From positions 1 through 64,000 of the forward strand of contig JAUNGI010000004.1 of assembly GCA_030524525.1 (NCBI GenBank): 64,000 bases of DNA, written 5' to 3'. This DNA is from Lachnospiraceae bacterium. GTDB taxonomy: Bacteria; Bacillota; Clostridia; Lachnospirales; Lachnospiraceae. Below the pieces are notes generated by a model. It ran no database searches, was not told the origin of the DNA, and saw only the letters and a program-made list of their open reading frames with translations. The position numbers and the translations under genes were made by a program. Below are positions 1-9,835 of the stretch, one piece after another (position 1 is the first letter of the stretch; every line of letters starts with the position of its first letter).

Positions 1-639
1 GGGGTCCTGTTTCTGGATGAATTCCCGGAATTTCGCCGGGCGTCGGTGGAGGCGCTGCGCCAGCCGCTGGAGGAACGCCGGATCCTTGTTTCCCGGCTGT
101 ACGGCAAGGTCGCCTATCCCGCCGGGTTTCTTTTGGTGGCGGCAATGAACCCCTGCCCGTGCGGCTATTATCCCGACCGGAACCGGTGCCGCTGTACGGC
201 GGAGCAGATCCGGCGCTATCTGGGCAAGATCAGTCAGCCGGTGCTGGAGCGAATGGATCTGTGCGTGGAAATGCCGGAGGTGTCTTTCCGGGAGATGCGG
301 GAAAAGAACGCCGCCGAGTCCTCGGAGAGCATCCGCGGACGCGTAAAGCGTGCGGCTGCTCTTCAAAGGGAGCGCTATGCCGGAACAAAGCTCCGCTATA
401 ATTCCGAAGCGGGGCAGCGGGAGCTGGCGCAGTTTTTCCGCCTGTCCGACGCCTGTCAGCGGCGTTTGCAGCAAAGCTATGAAAAACGGCGGTTCTCGGT
501 GCGTTCCTATCACCGGATGATCCGCGTGGCGAGGACGATCGCCGATCTGGACGGCTCGGAGGCAATCGAAGAACGTCATATGACGGAGGCGATCTGCTAT
601 CACGGAATGGACGCCGTCTATCGGGAGGAGCTGCGCTAG
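1..639 (+). CDS. comM: ComM/YifB-type Mg-chelatase-like AAA+ ATPase, 3' part only
   Basis: The frame is open from base 1, so only the C-terminal 212 residues are present. The fragment begins in the Walker B strand (GVLFLDEFPEF), followed by the cysteine-rich insert PCPCGYYPDRNRCRC and the family's C-terminal helical domain (QRRLQQSYEKRRFSVRSYHR). Family knowledge: ComM is a hexameric helicase that aids branch migration during natural transformation. It sits 42 bases upstream of dprA, another transformation/recombination protein, which supports co-transcription. The true start lies outside the window. Confidence 0.93.
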   Translation, partial: GVLFLDEFPEFRRASVEALRQPLEERRILVSRLYGKVAYPAGFLLVAAMNPCPCGYYPDRNRCRCTAEQIRRYLGKISQPVLERMDLCVEMPEVSFREMREKNAAESSESIRGRVKRAAALQRERYAGTKLRYNSEAGQRELAQFFRLSDACQRRLQQSYEKRRFSVRSYHRMIRVARTIADLDGSEAIEERHMTEAICYHGMDAVYREELR

Positions 640-681
640 CTCTATGCAGAGCGAAAATGATGAAAAATGAGGAGGTACGGC

Positions 682-1842
682 GTGGCGGATCGTTATCAAA
701 TGTGGCTTTGTTCTCAGATACAGGAACCTTCCGTTATTTCCGCGCTGCTTGCGCGTTTTGGAAGCGCGGAGGAGCTCTTTCGGCGACGGCGCGAGCTTCC
801 GCGTCTGTCCGTTGTGCCGGAGCCGCTGCGGGCAAAGCTTGCCGACGCGGCATGCGACGCGGCGCTGGAAAGGTTGGAGCAGGAACGGAACCGCTGCCAG
901 ATCAGCTTTGTCTGGAAGGAGGAGCCGGGGTTCCCGAAGCGGCTTCTGCCGCTTGCGGACTGTCCCTACGGGCTGTTTTATCAGGGAGCGCTGCCGGACG
1001 ATGCCCGACCGGCGCTTGCCGTTGTCGGAGCGCGGAGCTGCGGGCACTACGGCGCGGAGATGGCGCGCTGCTTCGCGCGGGAGCTGGCGGTCTTGGGCGT
1101 TTCGATTGTCAGCGGTCTGGCTATGGGGATCGACGGGATCGCTCACCGGGCGGCTCTCGACGCGGAGGGAAAGACGTACGGCGTGCTGGGGTCGGGCATC
1201 GGAACGCCCTATCCGAGGGAGAACTGGAGCCTGTATTATCGGATGCTCGACGAAGGAGGAGGCGTGCTGTCGGAATATCCCATGGGCGCGCCGGCACTGA
1301 AATATCATTTTCCCCGGCGGAACCGGCTGATATCGGGACTGTCGGACGGCGTTCTCGTGGTGGAGGCGAGAGAAAAAAGCGGGACCCTGATTACCGTTGA
1401 CCATGCGCTTGCGCAGGGCAGAGAGGTTTATGTTCTTCCGGGAAGGCTTACGGATGTCGGCAGCGCCGGCTGCAACCGGCTGATCCAGCAGGGGGCAAGG
1501 CTCGTACTGTCTCCGGAGGAGATCGCGGAGGATATTCTCCGGACGTATTCGCCGTCTGCCGCGGGAGCGGCTGCCCCGCCGGAGAGGGAGCTGCTTGTAA
1601 CGAGGGAAACCTCGGGGACTCCGGAGCCTCGGGCAAACCATAAAAATGAAAAAAATACTCTTGCATCCGATGAAAAAATAGTGTATGCTTGTCTGCGTTT
1701 AGACCTTAAGCATTTCGATGCAATCGTTGATGAAACCGGGTATCGCCCCTCGGAGCTGGCAGGGATTCTGCTTTCGCTTGAGACGGGCGGATGGATTTCT
1801 CAGCCTGCGCCCAACTATTATGCTGCGGTTTATCAAAAGTAA
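682..1842 (+). CDS. dprA: DNA-processing protein DprA (Smf)
   Basis: 386 residues. DprA loads RecA on incoming single-stranded DNA. The central Rossmann-like domain carries the family signatures GARSCGHYGAEMA, SGLAMGIDGIAHRAAL, FPRRNRLISGLSDGVLVVEA and SGTLITVDHALAQGREVYVLPG. The last ~70 residues look like the usual winged-helix DML1-like domain after a linker. I prefer the GTG start at 682 because GAGGAGG at 669-675 lies 6 bases upstream of it; an in-frame ATG at 667 overlaps that Shine-Dalgarno and would add five residues. It lies between comM and topA, a frequent Firmicutes order. Confidence 0.95.
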   Translation: MADRYQMWLCSQIQEPSVISALLARFGSAEELFRRRRELPRLSVVPEPLRAKLADAACDAALERLEQERNRCQISFVWKEEPGFPKRLLPLADCPYGLFYQGALPDDARPALAVVGARSCGHYGAEMARCFARELAVLGVSIVSGLAMGIDGIAHRAALDAEGKTYGVLGSGIGTPYPRENWSLYYRMLDEGGGVLSEYPMGAPALKYHFPRRNRLISGLSDGVLVVEAREKSGTLITVDHALAQGREVYVLPGRLTDVGSAGCNRLIQQGARLVLSPEEIAEDILRTYSPSAAGAAAPPERELLVTRETSGTPEPRANHKNEKNTLASDEKIVYACLRLDLKHFDAIVDETGYRPSELAGILLSLETGGWISQPAPNYYAAVYQK

Positions 1843-1886
1843 CGGTTTCGGACGTGGATCGCCCGAAGACCGTATGGAGGGCAGTC

Positions 1887-3869
1887 ATGGCAAAAAATCT
1901 TGTAATCGTCGAGTCGCCTGCAAAAGCAAAGACCATTAAAAAATTTCTGGGAAACAACTACGAGGTTGTCGCTTCCGGCGGTCATGTCCGGGATCTGCCG
2001 AAAAGCACTTTGGGCGTAGATATTGATAACGACTATGAACCGCATTATATTACGATCCGCGGAAAGGGCGACGTGTTGGCGTCGCTTCGAAAGGCGGCAA
2101 AAAAAGCCAATAAGATCTATCTGGCGACCGACCCGGACCGGGAGGGCGAAGCGATCTCGTGGCATTTGAAGCAGCTTCTGAAGCTGGACGACAGCAACTC
2201 CTACCGGATCACGTTTAACGAAATCACGAAAAACGCGGTCAAGAATTCCATCAAGCAGGCAAGAGAGCTGGATATGAATATGGTGGATTCGCAGCAGACC
2301 CGCCGGATCCTCGACCGGATGGTGGGCTACCGGATCAGTCCGCTTCTCTGGAGTAAGGTAAAGCGGGGCTTGAGCGCCGGACGGGTCCAGTCCGTGACCC
2401 TTCGTCTGGTATGCGATCGGGAGGAGGAAATCGCCGCATTCGTTCAGGAGGAATATTGGACTCTGAACGGGGCTTTTTTGCTTGAAGGTGTAAAAAAACC
2501 GTTGGAAGCCGCATATTATGGAAAGAACGGGAAAAAGACCGAGCTGAAAAACGAGGCGGAGGTAAACGCGGTCCTCGCGGAGCTTGCCGGAAAAAACGGC
2601 AGGGTGCAGGAGATCAAGCGCGGCGAGCGGCACAAAAAGCCGGCGCTGCCCTTTACGACGAGTACCCTGCAGCAGGAGGCCTCCAAGACCCTGAACTTTT
2701 CCACGCAGAAGACGATGCGGATCGCGCAGCAGCTTTACGAGGGCGTGGACATTAAGGGACACGGGACCGTGGGTCTGATCACCTATCTGCGTACGGATTC
2801 GACGCGTATCTCGGAGGAGGCGGATCAGGCGGCTAAGCAGTATATCCGGGAGCAGTACGGCGAGGCTTACGTCGGCAGCCGGGAAGAAAAAAAGGAGAAC
2901 GGGAAGCGGATACAGGATGCCCACGAGGCGATCCGTCCCACTTATCTGGAACTGACGCCCGCGCAGGTAAAGGAGCAGCTGAGCCGGGAACAGTTCCGTT
3001 TGTATCAGCTGATCTGGAGGCGCTTTGTGGCGAGCCGGATGGCGGACGCCGTTTACGAGACGGCATCCATAAAGATTGCCGTAGGGGAACATGAGTTTCA
3101 TGCCGCGTCCTCGGCGGTAAAATGGGAAGGCTATCTTTCGGTTTATTCCGACGAAGAGGATAAGGTCGGAAAACGGCTGGGGCATTTGCCGGAAAACGGA
3201 ACGGAGTTTGCTTCCGCCGAATTTCAAAAAGAACAGCATTTTACGCAGCCGCCCGCGCATTATACGGAGGCTTCGCTCGTTAAGACCATGGAGGAGCTTG
3301 GGATCGGCCGTCCGAGCACCTACGCGACGACGATCACAACGCTTCTGAACCGGCGCTATGTCGCAAAGGAAGGGAAAAATCTGTTTGTGACCGAGCTGGG
3401 CGAGGCGGTCAACAAGATCATGAAGGAAGCGTTTCCCAGCATCGTGGAGGTGGACTTTACCGCCAACATGGAGCTGCTGCTTGACGGCGTGGAGGACGGC
3501 AGCGTGGCGTGGAAGCAGATCGTGCGGAACTTCTATCCCGATTTGGAGGCCGCGGTAAAGCAGGCGGAGACCACGCTGGAATCCGTTAAGATCGCGGACG
3601 AGGTCACGGACGAGGTCTGCGAGCTCTGCGGACGGAATCTGGTCGTTAAATACGGACCTCACGGAAGGTTTTTGGCGTGTCCGGGCTTCCCGGAGTGCAA
3701 AAATACCAAGCCGTTTTTGGAGAAGGTCGGAGCTGCCTGCCCGAAGTGCGGGAAGGAGCTTGTGATCCGCAGAACCCGGAAAGGAAGAAAGTATTTTGGC
3801 TGCGAGGGCTATCCGGAGTGCGACTTTATGTCGTGGCAGATGCCGAAGACGGAGGAAGAAAAAGCATGA
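1887..3869 (+). CDS. topA: DNA topoisomerase I (type IA)
   Basis: 660 residues. It relaxes negative supercoils through a transient 5'-phosphotyrosine link. It opens with the TOPRIM start MAKNLVIVESPAKAKTIKKF and the acidic TDPDREGEAISWH motif; the catalytic tyrosine is Y300 in GLITYLRTDSTRIS. Two C-terminal four-cysteine zinc ribbons are visible (CELCGRN...CPGFPEC and CPKCGKE...CEGYPEC). The ATG at 1887 is chosen over upstream codons because GGAGGG sits at 1876-1881 and the family starts here. It overlaps codY by four bases. Confidence 0.97.
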   Translation: MAKNLVIVESPAKAKTIKKFLGNNYEVVASGGHVRDLPKSTLGVDIDNDYEPHYITIRGKGDVLASLRKAAKKANKIYLATDPDREGEAISWHLKQLLKLDDSNSYRITFNEITKNAVKNSIKQARELDMNMVDSQQTRRILDRMVGYRISPLLWSKVKRGLSAGRVQSVTLRLVCDREEEIAAFVQEEYWTLNGAFLLEGVKKPLEAAYYGKNGKKTELKNEAEVNAVLAELAGKNGRVQEIKRGERHKKPALPFTTSTLQQEASKTLNFSTQKTMRIAQQLYEGVDIKGHGTVGLITYLRTDSTRISEEADQAAKQYIREQYGEAYVGSREEKKENGKRIQDAHEAIRPTYLELTPAQVKEQLSREQFRLYQLIWRRFVASRMADAVYETASIKIAVGEHEFHAASSAVKWEGYLSVYSDEEDKVGKRLGHLPENGTEFASAEFQKEQHFTQPPAHYTEASLVKTMEELGIGRPSTYATTITTLLNRRYVAKEGKNLFVTELGEAVNKIMKEAFPSIVEVDFTANMELLLDGVEDGSVAWKQIVRNFYPDLEAAVKQAETTLESVKIADEVTDEVCELCGRNLVVKYGPHGRFLACPGFPECKNTKPFLEKVGAACPKCGKELVIRRTRKGRKYFGCEGYPECDFMSWQMPKTEEEKA

Positions 3870-4648
3870 GCGTACAATTACTGGACAATACGCGGAAGCT
3901 GAACCAGCTGCTGCATAATAATCCCAATTCCGGAAAGGTTCTTTTTAACGATATTTGTCGGATCCTTTCCGACGTGCTTGCTTCTCATGTTCTGGTGATC
4001 AGCCGGAAGGGAAAGCTTCTCGGTCTGCACAACCTTTCGGGCGGCGAGCCGCTTCGCCAATTCCTTCCCGAGCAGGTGGGGGCGCATATTGACGGACTGC
4101 TGAACGAGCGGCTTTTGAATATTCTTTCTACAAAAGAAAACATGAACCTGCTGACACTCGGCTTTGAGGGCTGCGGCGAACAGTATCAGGCGATGGCTGC
4201 CCCAATCGAAATTGCCGGCGAACGGCTGGGAACGCTGTTTTTGTACCGGCTGGGCGCGCCCTATACGATCGACGACATTATTCTGAGCGAATACGGAACC
4301 ACGGTCGTGGGACTGGAAATTATGCGGTCCGACGCGGAACAGTCGGCGGAGGAGATCCGCCGGCAGCAGATCGTTCGCTCCGCGCTGGGAAGTCTTTCCG
4401 TGACCGAACTGGACGCGGTAAGGCATGTGTTCCGGGAGCTTTCCGGAAAAGAAGGAATTCTCGTGACGAGCAAGGTGGCGGATCGGGCGGGGATCACCCG
4501 TTCGGTTATTGTCAACGCGCTTCGAAAGCTGGAGAGCGCCGGGATCATCGAGTCCCGATCCTCGGGCATGAAGGGAACGTATTTGCGGGTCCTCAATCCG
4601 TTTCTCCTTTCTGCTTTGGAGGCGTTCGGGCAGGAAACGGCGCTGTAA
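3866..4648 (+). CDS. codY: GTP-sensing global transcriptional repressor CodY
   Basis: 260 residues, the normal CodY length. An N-terminal GAF-type sensor region (about residues 1-155) precedes a C-terminal winged helix-turn-helix (ILVTSKVADRAGITRSVIVNALRKLE) and the conserved tail GMKGTYLRVLNP. Known role: it binds branched-chain amino acids and GTP and represses nutrient-acquisition and stationary-phase genes. The start ATG overlaps the topA stop as ATGA at 3866-3869, implying translational coupling. In Bacillus codY follows codV-hslVU; here it is fused directly to the dprA-topA operon. I found no convincing CodY box elsewhere in the window. Confidence 0.95.
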   Translation: MSVQLLDNTRKLNQLLHNNPNSGKVLFNDICRILSDVLASHVLVISRKGKLLGLHNLSGGEPLRQFLPEQVGAHIDGLLNERLLNILSTKENMNLLTLGFEGCGEQYQAMAAPIEIAGERLGTLFLYRLGAPYTIDDIILSEYGTTVVGLEIMRSDAEQSAEEIRRQQIVRSALGSLSVTELDAVRHVFRELSGKEGILVTSKVADRAGITRSVIVNALRKLESAGIIESRSSGMKGTYLRVLNPFLLSALEAFGQETAL

Positions 4649-4710
4649 CGGCCTTCCGAAAAAAACACGGAAAAATCACGGAAAAGGCGAGGGAAAAGCC
4701 AAAAAATCAC

Positions 4711-4739
4711 TTGTGTATCGTTCTGCCGTGTGATATAAT
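4711..4739 (+). promoter_or_regulatory. Sigma-A promoter of rpsB-tsf with extended -10
   Basis: TTGTGT (4711-4716), a 17-base spacer, then TATAAT (4734-4739) preceded by TG at -15 (TGATATAAT). It separates the ribosomal operon from codY and leaves a leader of about 90 nucleotides before rpsB. Confidence 0.8.
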
Positions 4740-4756
4740 CATTACGGCAAAAAGCA

Positions 4757-4807
4757 CGTATTCGGGTTCGAGGCCGGTGCCTACGGGTCGCCAAGATGAC
4801 CGATACG
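4757..4807 (+). promoter_or_regulatory. Possible structured rpsB leader
   Basis: CGTATTCGG (4757-4765) can pair with CCGATACG (4800-4807) with one bulge, closing a GC-rich loop region inside the rpsB 5' leader. S2 autoregulates its own mRNA in some bacteria, so this could be a regulatory leader, but I cannot match it to a named motif. Confidence 0.3.
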
Positions 4808-4837
4808 GAAGAAAAAACCAAATGGAGGAAAGAAACA

Positions 4838-5587
4838 ATGAGTGTTATTTCAATGAAGCAGCTTCTGGAAGCCGGCGTACATTTCGGCCACCAGACAAGA
4901 AGATGGAACCCTAAGATGGCTCCGTACATTTATACGGAGAGAAACGGCATCTACATTATCGACCTGCAGAAGTCGGTCGGCAAGGTAGACGAAGCCTACA
5001 ACGCGATCAAGGATATCGTTGCGAACGGCGGCAAGATCCTGTTCGTGGGAACCAAGAAGCAGGCGCAGGATTCCATTAAGAGCGAAGCAGAGCGCTGCGG
5101 CATGTTTTATGTAAACGAAAGATGGCTTGGCGGTATGCTTACCAACTTCAAGACCATCCAGTCCAGAATCAAGACTTTGAAAGAGATCGAGAAGATGTCT
5201 CAGGACGGCACCTTCGACGTGCTTCCGAAGAAGGAAGTCATCCAGCTGAAGAAGGAATGGGAAAAGCTGGAGAAGAACCTTGGCGGAATCAAGGAAATGA
5301 AGGAGATTCCGGATGCGATTTTCGTAGTAGATCCGAAGAAGGAAAGAATCTGCGTACAGGAAGCTCATACGCTTGGTATTCCGTTGATCGGTATTGCAGA
5401 TACCAACTGCGATCCGGATGAGCTGGATTATGTGATCCCGGGCAACGACGACGCGATCCGCGCCGTTAAGCTGATCGTTTCGAAGATGGCGGACGCCGTG
5501 ATTGAGGCAAATCAGGGAGAGCAGCTTACCGATGCGGAGGCGGAGAGCGAAGAGGCTGAAACCGAAGAAAACGAGGAAAGAGAATAA
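4838..5587 (+). CDS. rpsB: 30S ribosomal protein S2
   Basis: 249 residues. Signature segments are [50 protein letters not shown] and [16 protein letters not shown]2 joins the small-subunit platform late in assembly and contacts S1 where S1 is present. Start ATG 4838 follows GGAGGA (4824-4829); an upstream in-frame ATG at 4796 has no such site and would add 14 non-family residues. The acidic C-terminal tail ([16 protein letters not shown]) is normal. It is first in the rpsB-tsf unit. Confidence 0.98.
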   Translation: MSVISMKQLLEAGVHFGHQTRRWNPKMAPYIYTERNGIYIIDLQKSVGKVDEAYNAIKDIVANGGKILFVGTKKQAQDSIKSEAERCGMFYVNERWLGGMLTNFKTIQSRIKTLKEIEKMSQDGTFDVLPKKEVIQLKKEWEKLEKNLGGIKEMKEIPDAIFVVDPKKERICVQEAHTLGIPLIGIADTNCDPDELDYVIPGNDDAIRAVKLIVSKMADAVIEANQGEQLTDAEAESEEAETEENEERE

Positions 5588-5596
5588 CAACGAACG

Positions 5597-5633
5597 ACAG
5601 AGCGGTACCCGGCAATCGGGCTACCGCCTCTGT
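5597..5633 (+). promoter_or_regulatory. Strong rpsB-tsf intergenic hairpin without U-tract
   Basis: ACAGAG...CTCTGT encloses CGGTA/TACCG (one bulged C) and CCCG/CGGG around a short GCAAT-type loop. The stem fills half of the 72-base gap. No T-run follows, so it is more likely an RNA-processing or partial attenuation element adjusting the S2:EF-Ts ratio than a full terminator. Confidence 0.6.
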
Positions 5634-5659
5634 GGTTCTTTGAATAATGGAGGACAATT

Positions 5660-6592
5660 ATGGCAATTACTGCTTCGATGGTAAAGGAACTGCGCGAAAT
5701 GACCGGCGCAGGCATGATGGACTGCAAGAAGGCTCTGAATGAGACCAATGGAGATATGGACGCCGCGGTAGAGTTTCTGAGAAAGAACGGGCAGGCAAAG
5801 GCGGAGAAGAAGGCGGGCAGAATCGCTGCCGAGGGACTTTGCCGCGTTGCCGTTGACGGAAACGCAGCGGCGGTTGTAGAAGTCAACTCCGAGACCGACT
5901 TCGTCGCTAAAAACGCGGAGTTTCAGGAGTTTGTTGAAAATGTGGCGAGTCAGGCGGTAAAGAGCGACGCTGCGGATGTGGACGCTTTCCTTGCGGAGGC
6001 ATGGATCGCGGACGGCAGCATGACCGTAAAGGACGCTTTGATCGCCAAGGTCGCTAAGATCGGTGAGAATCTTTCGATCCGTCGTTTCAAGAAGGTCGTT
6101 GCGACCGAGGGCTGCGTTGTGACTTACGTTCACGGCGGCGGTCGGATCGGCGTTATCGTAGAAGCCAAGACCGACGTTGTAAACGACGCCGTTAAGGCGG
6201 CGATGTCCAACGTTGCGATGCAGGTTGCCGCATTGAGCCCGAAGTATGTTTCGGATGCGGATGTGGACGCGGAATTCCTTGCGCATGAGAAGGAGATCAT
6301 CCTTGCGCAGATCATGAACGATCCGAAGGAATCCAGCAAGCCGCAGAAGGTGATCGACGGTATGGTTGCCGGACGGCTGAAGAAGGAATTGAAGGAGATC
6401 TGCCTGATGGATCAGATTTACGTTAAGGCAGAGGACGGAAAGCAGACTGTTGCTCAGTATGTCGCTCAGGTGGCAAAAGAGACCGGCGCGGCTTTCAGCA
6501 TAAAGAGCATCGTTCGTTTCGAGACCGGCGAAGGTCTGGAAAAGAAGGAAGAAAACTTTGCGGAAGAAGTTGCAAAGCAGATGGGACTGTGA
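5660..6592 (+). CDS. tsf: Elongation factor Ts
   Basis: 310 residues. EF-Ts exchanges GDP for GTP on EF-Tu. The N-terminal UBA-like module (MVKELREMTGAGMMDCKKALNETNGDMDAAVEFLRKNG) and the signature VVEVNSETDFVAKN are intact. Two EF-TS core repeats follow. ATG 5660 is preceded by GGAGG at 5649-5653. In related genomes pyrH follows directly; here a fermentation/transport segment is inserted before it. Confidence 0.98.
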   Translation: MAITASMVKELREMTGAGMMDCKKALNETNGDMDAAVEFLRKNGQAKAEKKAGRIAAEGLCRVAVDGNAAAVVEVNSETDFVAKNAEFQEFVENVASQAVKSDAADVDAFLAEAWIADGSMTVKDALIAKVAKIGENLSIRRFKKVVATEGCVVTYVHGGGRIGVIVEAKTDVVNDAVKAAMSNVAMQVAALSPKYVSDADVDAEFLAHEKEIILAQIMNDPKESSKPQKVIDGMVAGRLKKELKEICLMDQIYVKAEDGKQTVAQYVAQVAKETGAAFSIKSIVRFETGEGLEKKEENFAEEVAKQMGL

Positions 6593-6625
6593 TCCCGCAC
6601 AAACTTCGAGCAGAAAAGAGAAGCG

Positions 6626-6750
6626 CCGTTCCTTCGGTCAGGAGGGGTCAGGAAGGCGACGGTATTCCTTTTAAGCGATAGGACGGTCGGGAGAATTGCT
6701 TTGCTCGCGGCCGACCATATCCGGTCGGCTTTGATACAGGAAATCAAAGC
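6626..6750 (+). promoter_or_regulatory. Structured leader upstream of pflB: three stems, one competing pair
   Basis: In the 193-base gap between tsf and pflB, CCGTTCCTTC (6626-6635) pairs with a bulged GAAGGCGACGG (ends 6662). GCCGACC (6710-6716) pairs perfectly with GGTCGGC (6723-6729). GCTTTGAT (6728-6735) pairs perfectly with ATCAAAGC (6743-6750). GGTCGG at 6685-6690 can compete for CCGACC at 6711-6716. No T-run terminator and no convincing promoter were found here, so pflB may be read from the rpsB promoter through a regulated leader. Confidence 0.5.
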
Positions 6751-6785
6751 TGCCGGAAAACTACAGAGAAAGGAAGGAAGCAGAC

Positions 6786-9062
6786 ATGAAACAATTTGAA
6801 CAGTGGAATGGTTTCGAAGGAAGACTCTGGAAAGAAGGCGTCGATGTGCGCGACTTCATTCAGAATAACTACAAGCCCTACGATGGCGACGAGTCGTTCC
6901 TTGCTGGACCGACCGATGCAACCAATAAATTGTGGGGCAAATTGCAGGAGCTGCAGAAGCAGGAGCGGGAAAAAGGCGGCATTCTCGACGTTGAGACCGA
7001 AGTCGTTACCTCTCTGACTGCATATGGCCCGGGCTACATTGATGAGTCCATGAAGGATCTGGAACAGGTGGTTGGTTTACAGACCGATAAGCCGTTAAAG
7101 CGTGCGTTTATGCCTTACGGCGGAATCAAGATGGCGGAGCAGTCCTGCACGACGTACGGCTATCAGCCGAGCGAGAAGCTGCACGAGATCTTCACAAAGT
7201 ATCATAAGACACATAACGACGCGGTGTTTGATATCTATACGCCGGAGATGCTGAAGGCGCGTCACACCCATATTCTGACCGGTCTTCCGGATACTTACGG
7301 ACGCGGTCGTATCGTCGGCGACTACCGCCGTGTGGCGCTTTACGGTATCGACTATCTGATCGAACAGAAAAAGAAGGACTTCGCGGGAACGCAGCGTCCG
7401 GGAATGCGGGAGGACACCTTCCAGCTCAGAGAGGAGATCGCCGAGCAGGTTAAGGCACTCAAGGGCATGAAGGAAATGGCTGCCATCTACGGCTATGATA
7501 TTTCCGAGCCGGCAAAGAATGCGAAGGAAGCCGTACAGTGGCTGTATTTCGGTTATTTGGCAGCGATCAAGACCCAGAACGGCGCGGCAATGAGCGTTGG
7601 CCGTGTATCGACCTTCCTCGACATTTATATCGAGAGAGATCTGGCAAACGGTACCCTGACCGAGGAGCAGGCACAGGAACTGATCGACCATATGGTCATG
7701 AAGTTCCGTATGGTAAAGTTCGCAAGAATCCCGTCCTACAACGAGTTGTTCTCCGGCGACCCTGTTTGGGCTACGCTTGAGGTGGCAGGTCTTGGCATGG
7801 ACGGACGTCATCAGGTAACGAAGAACGACTACCGTTTCCTGCATACGCTGGAAAACATGGGACCGTCTCCGGAGCCGAACCTGACCGTTCTTTACTCCAA
7901 GAGACTGCCGGATAACTTCCGGAAGTATGCGGCATATATTTCCATCAAGACGAGTTCGATCCAGTACGAGAACGACGACGTTATGCGTCCGGTTTGGGGC
8001 GATGATTACTCGATCTGCTGCTGTGTATCCGCAACGGAGACCGGCAAGGAGATCCAGTTCTTCGGAGCTCGTGCAAACCTCGCAAAGTGCCTGTTGTACG
8101 CGATCAACGGCGGCGTGGACGAGAAATTCAAGGATAAGAAGACCGGCGAGCCGATCCAGTGCGGTCCGGCATATCGCCCGATCACTTCCGATTATCTGGA
8201 TTACGACGAAGTGCTTGCAAAGTACGACGACATGATGACTTGGCTGGCAAGACTGTATGTCGAGGTGCTGAACTGCATTCACTGGTCGCATGACAAATAT
8301 TACTATGAGGCAGCCGAAATGGCTCTGATCGATACCGACGTGCGTCGTACGTTCGCTACCGGTATCGCAGGCTTCTCCCATGTAGTTGACTCGCTTTCCG
8401 CGATCAAGTACGCGAAGGTAAAGGTAATTCGTGACGAGAAGACCGGCTTGGCTACCGACTTTGAGATCGAAGGAGATTTCCCGAGATACGGAAACGACGA
8501 CGATCGTGCGGACGATATCGCCGTATGGCTGCTCCGTACGTTTATGGGCAAGATCCGTTCCTGCTGGACCTACCGCAATTCCGAGCCGACGACCTCCATT
8601 CTGACCATTACCTCCAACGTGGTATATGGCGAGGCAACGGGAGCGCTTCCGGACGGAAGACCGGCATGGGAGCCGCTGTCGCCCGGTGCGAACCCGGCTT
8701 ACGGCGCAGAGAAGAACGGTTTGGTTGCTTCCCTGAACTCGGTTGCAAAGCTTCCTTACGAAGAGGCATTGGACGGAATTTCCAATACGCAGACGATCAA
8801 TCCGGGCGCTCTCGGTAATACCGAGGAGGAGCGTGTTGAGAATCTGGTGAACGTCATGGACGGTTATTTCGCACAGGGCGCGCATCATCTGAACGTCAAC
8901 GTATTCGGAACCGAGAAACTGATCGACGCGATGAATCATCCGGAGAAGCCGGAATATGCGAACTTTACGATCCGCGTATCCGGTTATGCCGTTAAGTTTA
9001 TCAGCTTGACGAAGAAGCAGCAGCTGGATGTTATCGCAAGAACCTGTCATGAGAGGATGTAA
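6786..9062 (+). CDS. pflB: Formate C-acetyltransferase (pyruvate formate-lyase)
   Basis: 758 residues, full length. It converts pyruvate and CoA to acetyl-CoA and formate by glycyl-radical chemistry in anaerobic mixed-acid fermentation. The active-site cysteines are in [20 protein letters not shown] (the pair next to Val is C412-C413). The glycyl radical is G733 in RVSGYAV near the C-terminus. The segment between these follows E. coli PflB closely ([37 protein letters not shown]), so it is a true PFL and not a diol dehydratase or choline lyase. Shine-Dalgarno AAGGAAGG lies at 6771-6778. The gene abuts pflA with no spacer. Confidence 0.98.
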   Translation: MKQFEQWNGFEGRLWKEGVDVRDFIQNNYKPYDGDESFLAGPTDATNKLWGKLQELQKQEREKGGILDVETEVVTSLTAYGPGYIDESMKDLEQVVGLQTDKPLKRAFMPYGGIKMAEQSCTTYGYQPSEKLHEIFTKYHKTHNDAVFDIYTPEMLKARHTHILTGLPDTYGRGRIVGDYRRVALYGIDYLIEQKKKDFAGTQRPGMREDTFQLREEIAEQVKALKGMKEMAAIYGYDISEPAKNAKEAVQWLYFGYLAAIKTQNGAAMSVGRVSTFLDIYIERDLANGTLTEEQAQELIDHMVMKFRMVKFARIPSYNELFSGDPVWATLEVAGLGMDGRHQVTKNDYRFLHTLENMGPSPEPNLTVLYSKRLPDNFRKYAAYISIKTSSIQYENDDVMRPVWGDDYSICCCVSATETGKEIQFFGARANLAKCLLYAINGGVDEKFKDKKTGEPIQCGPAYRPITSDYLDYDEVLAKYDDMMTWLARLYVEVLNCIHWSHDKYYYEAAEMALIDTDVRRTFATGIAGFSHVVDSLSAIKYAKVKVIRDEKTGLATDFEIEGDFPRYGNDDDRADDIAVWLLRTFMGKIRSCWTYRNSEPTTSILTITSNVVYGEATGALPDGRPAWEPLSPGANPAYGAEKNGLVASLNSVAKLPYEEALDGISNTQTINPGALGNTEEERVENLVNVMDGYFAQGAHHLNVNVFGTEKLIDAMNHPEKPEYANFTIRVSGYAVKFISLTKKQQLDVIARTCHERM

Positions 9063-9824
9063 ATGGAGAACGAACAAAGAATAGGCTACGTCCATTCTTT
9101 GGAGTCCTTCGGAGCTGCGGACGGACCGGGCGTCCGGTATATGATCTTTATGAGCGGCTGCGCAATGCGCTGTCAGTTCTGTCATAATCCGGACACTTGG
9201 AAAATTGGCGCAGGCACTCCCTATACGGCAGACGAGCTGCTGAGCAAGGCAATGAGATACCGCTCTTACTGGGGAAGTAAGGGCGGTATTACTGTCAGCG
9301 GGGGAGAACCGCTTCTGCAGATCGACTTTCTGCTGGAGCTGTTCCGAAAGGCAAAGGAGAAGGGCATTCACACGGCGATCGACACGAGCGGAAATCCTTA
9401 TACGACCGCGGAGCCGTTTTATTCCAAGTGGAAGGAGCTGATGAAGGTCACCGATCTGGTGCTGCTTGATATCAAGCAGATCGACAACGAGGAGCATCGG
9501 AAGCTGACCGGCTTCGGAAACGAAAACATTCTGGCGCTGGCGCGTGAGCTTTCGGATTGGAACGTTCCGGTTTGGATCCGGCACGTGCTTGTTCCGGGCG
9601 GAAGCGATCGGGACGACTACCTGCAGCGGCTGGCAGACTTTCTGGCGACGCTTTCCAACGTGGAGCGCGTGGACGTCCTGCCGTATCACACGCTGGGCGT
9701 GTTCAAGTGGCAGAACCTTGGCATCCCGTATCCGCTGGAGGGCGTGGAACCGCCGACCAGAGAACGAGTGGAAAATGCGGAACGGATCTTGAAGGTTTCG
9801 GAGTATAAGGGATTTGGAATATAA
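9063..9824 (+). CDS. pflA: Pyruvate formate-lyase 1-activating enzyme
   Basis: 253 residues. This radical SAM activase installs the glycyl radical on PflB. The [4Fe-4S] ligands are C33, C37 and C40 (GCAMRCQFCHNPDTW), the CxxxCxxC spacing of the family. The SAM-binding GGEP is present (VSGGEPLLQ), as is DIKQIDNEEHRKLTG. Its ATG starts on the base after the pflB stop, so translation is probably coupled. A strong terminator follows. Confidence 0.97.
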   Translation: MENEQRIGYVHSLESFGAADGPGVRYMIFMSGCAMRCQFCHNPDTWKIGAGTPYTADELLSKAMRYRSYWGSKGGITVSGGEPLLQIDFLLELFRKAKEKGIHTAIDTSGNPYTTAEPFYSKWKELMKVTDLVLLDIKQIDNEEHRKLTGFGNENILALARELSDWNVPVWIRHVLVPGGSDRDDYLQRLADFLATLSNVERVDVLPYHTLGVFKWQNLGIPYPLEGVEPPTRERVENAERILKVSEYKGFGI

Positions 9825-9835
9825 TTATGAAGCAT

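Noticed and set aside
1833..3662. 609-codon minus-strand frame
   Set aside because: It is antisense to topA, contains no recognisable domain and has no ribosome site; a shadow frame.
7095..9689. 864-codon open frame on the minus strand
   Set aside because: It lies wholly opposite pflB-pflA, whose products are unmistakable. It has no family motif and arises from biased codon use in highly expressed genes.
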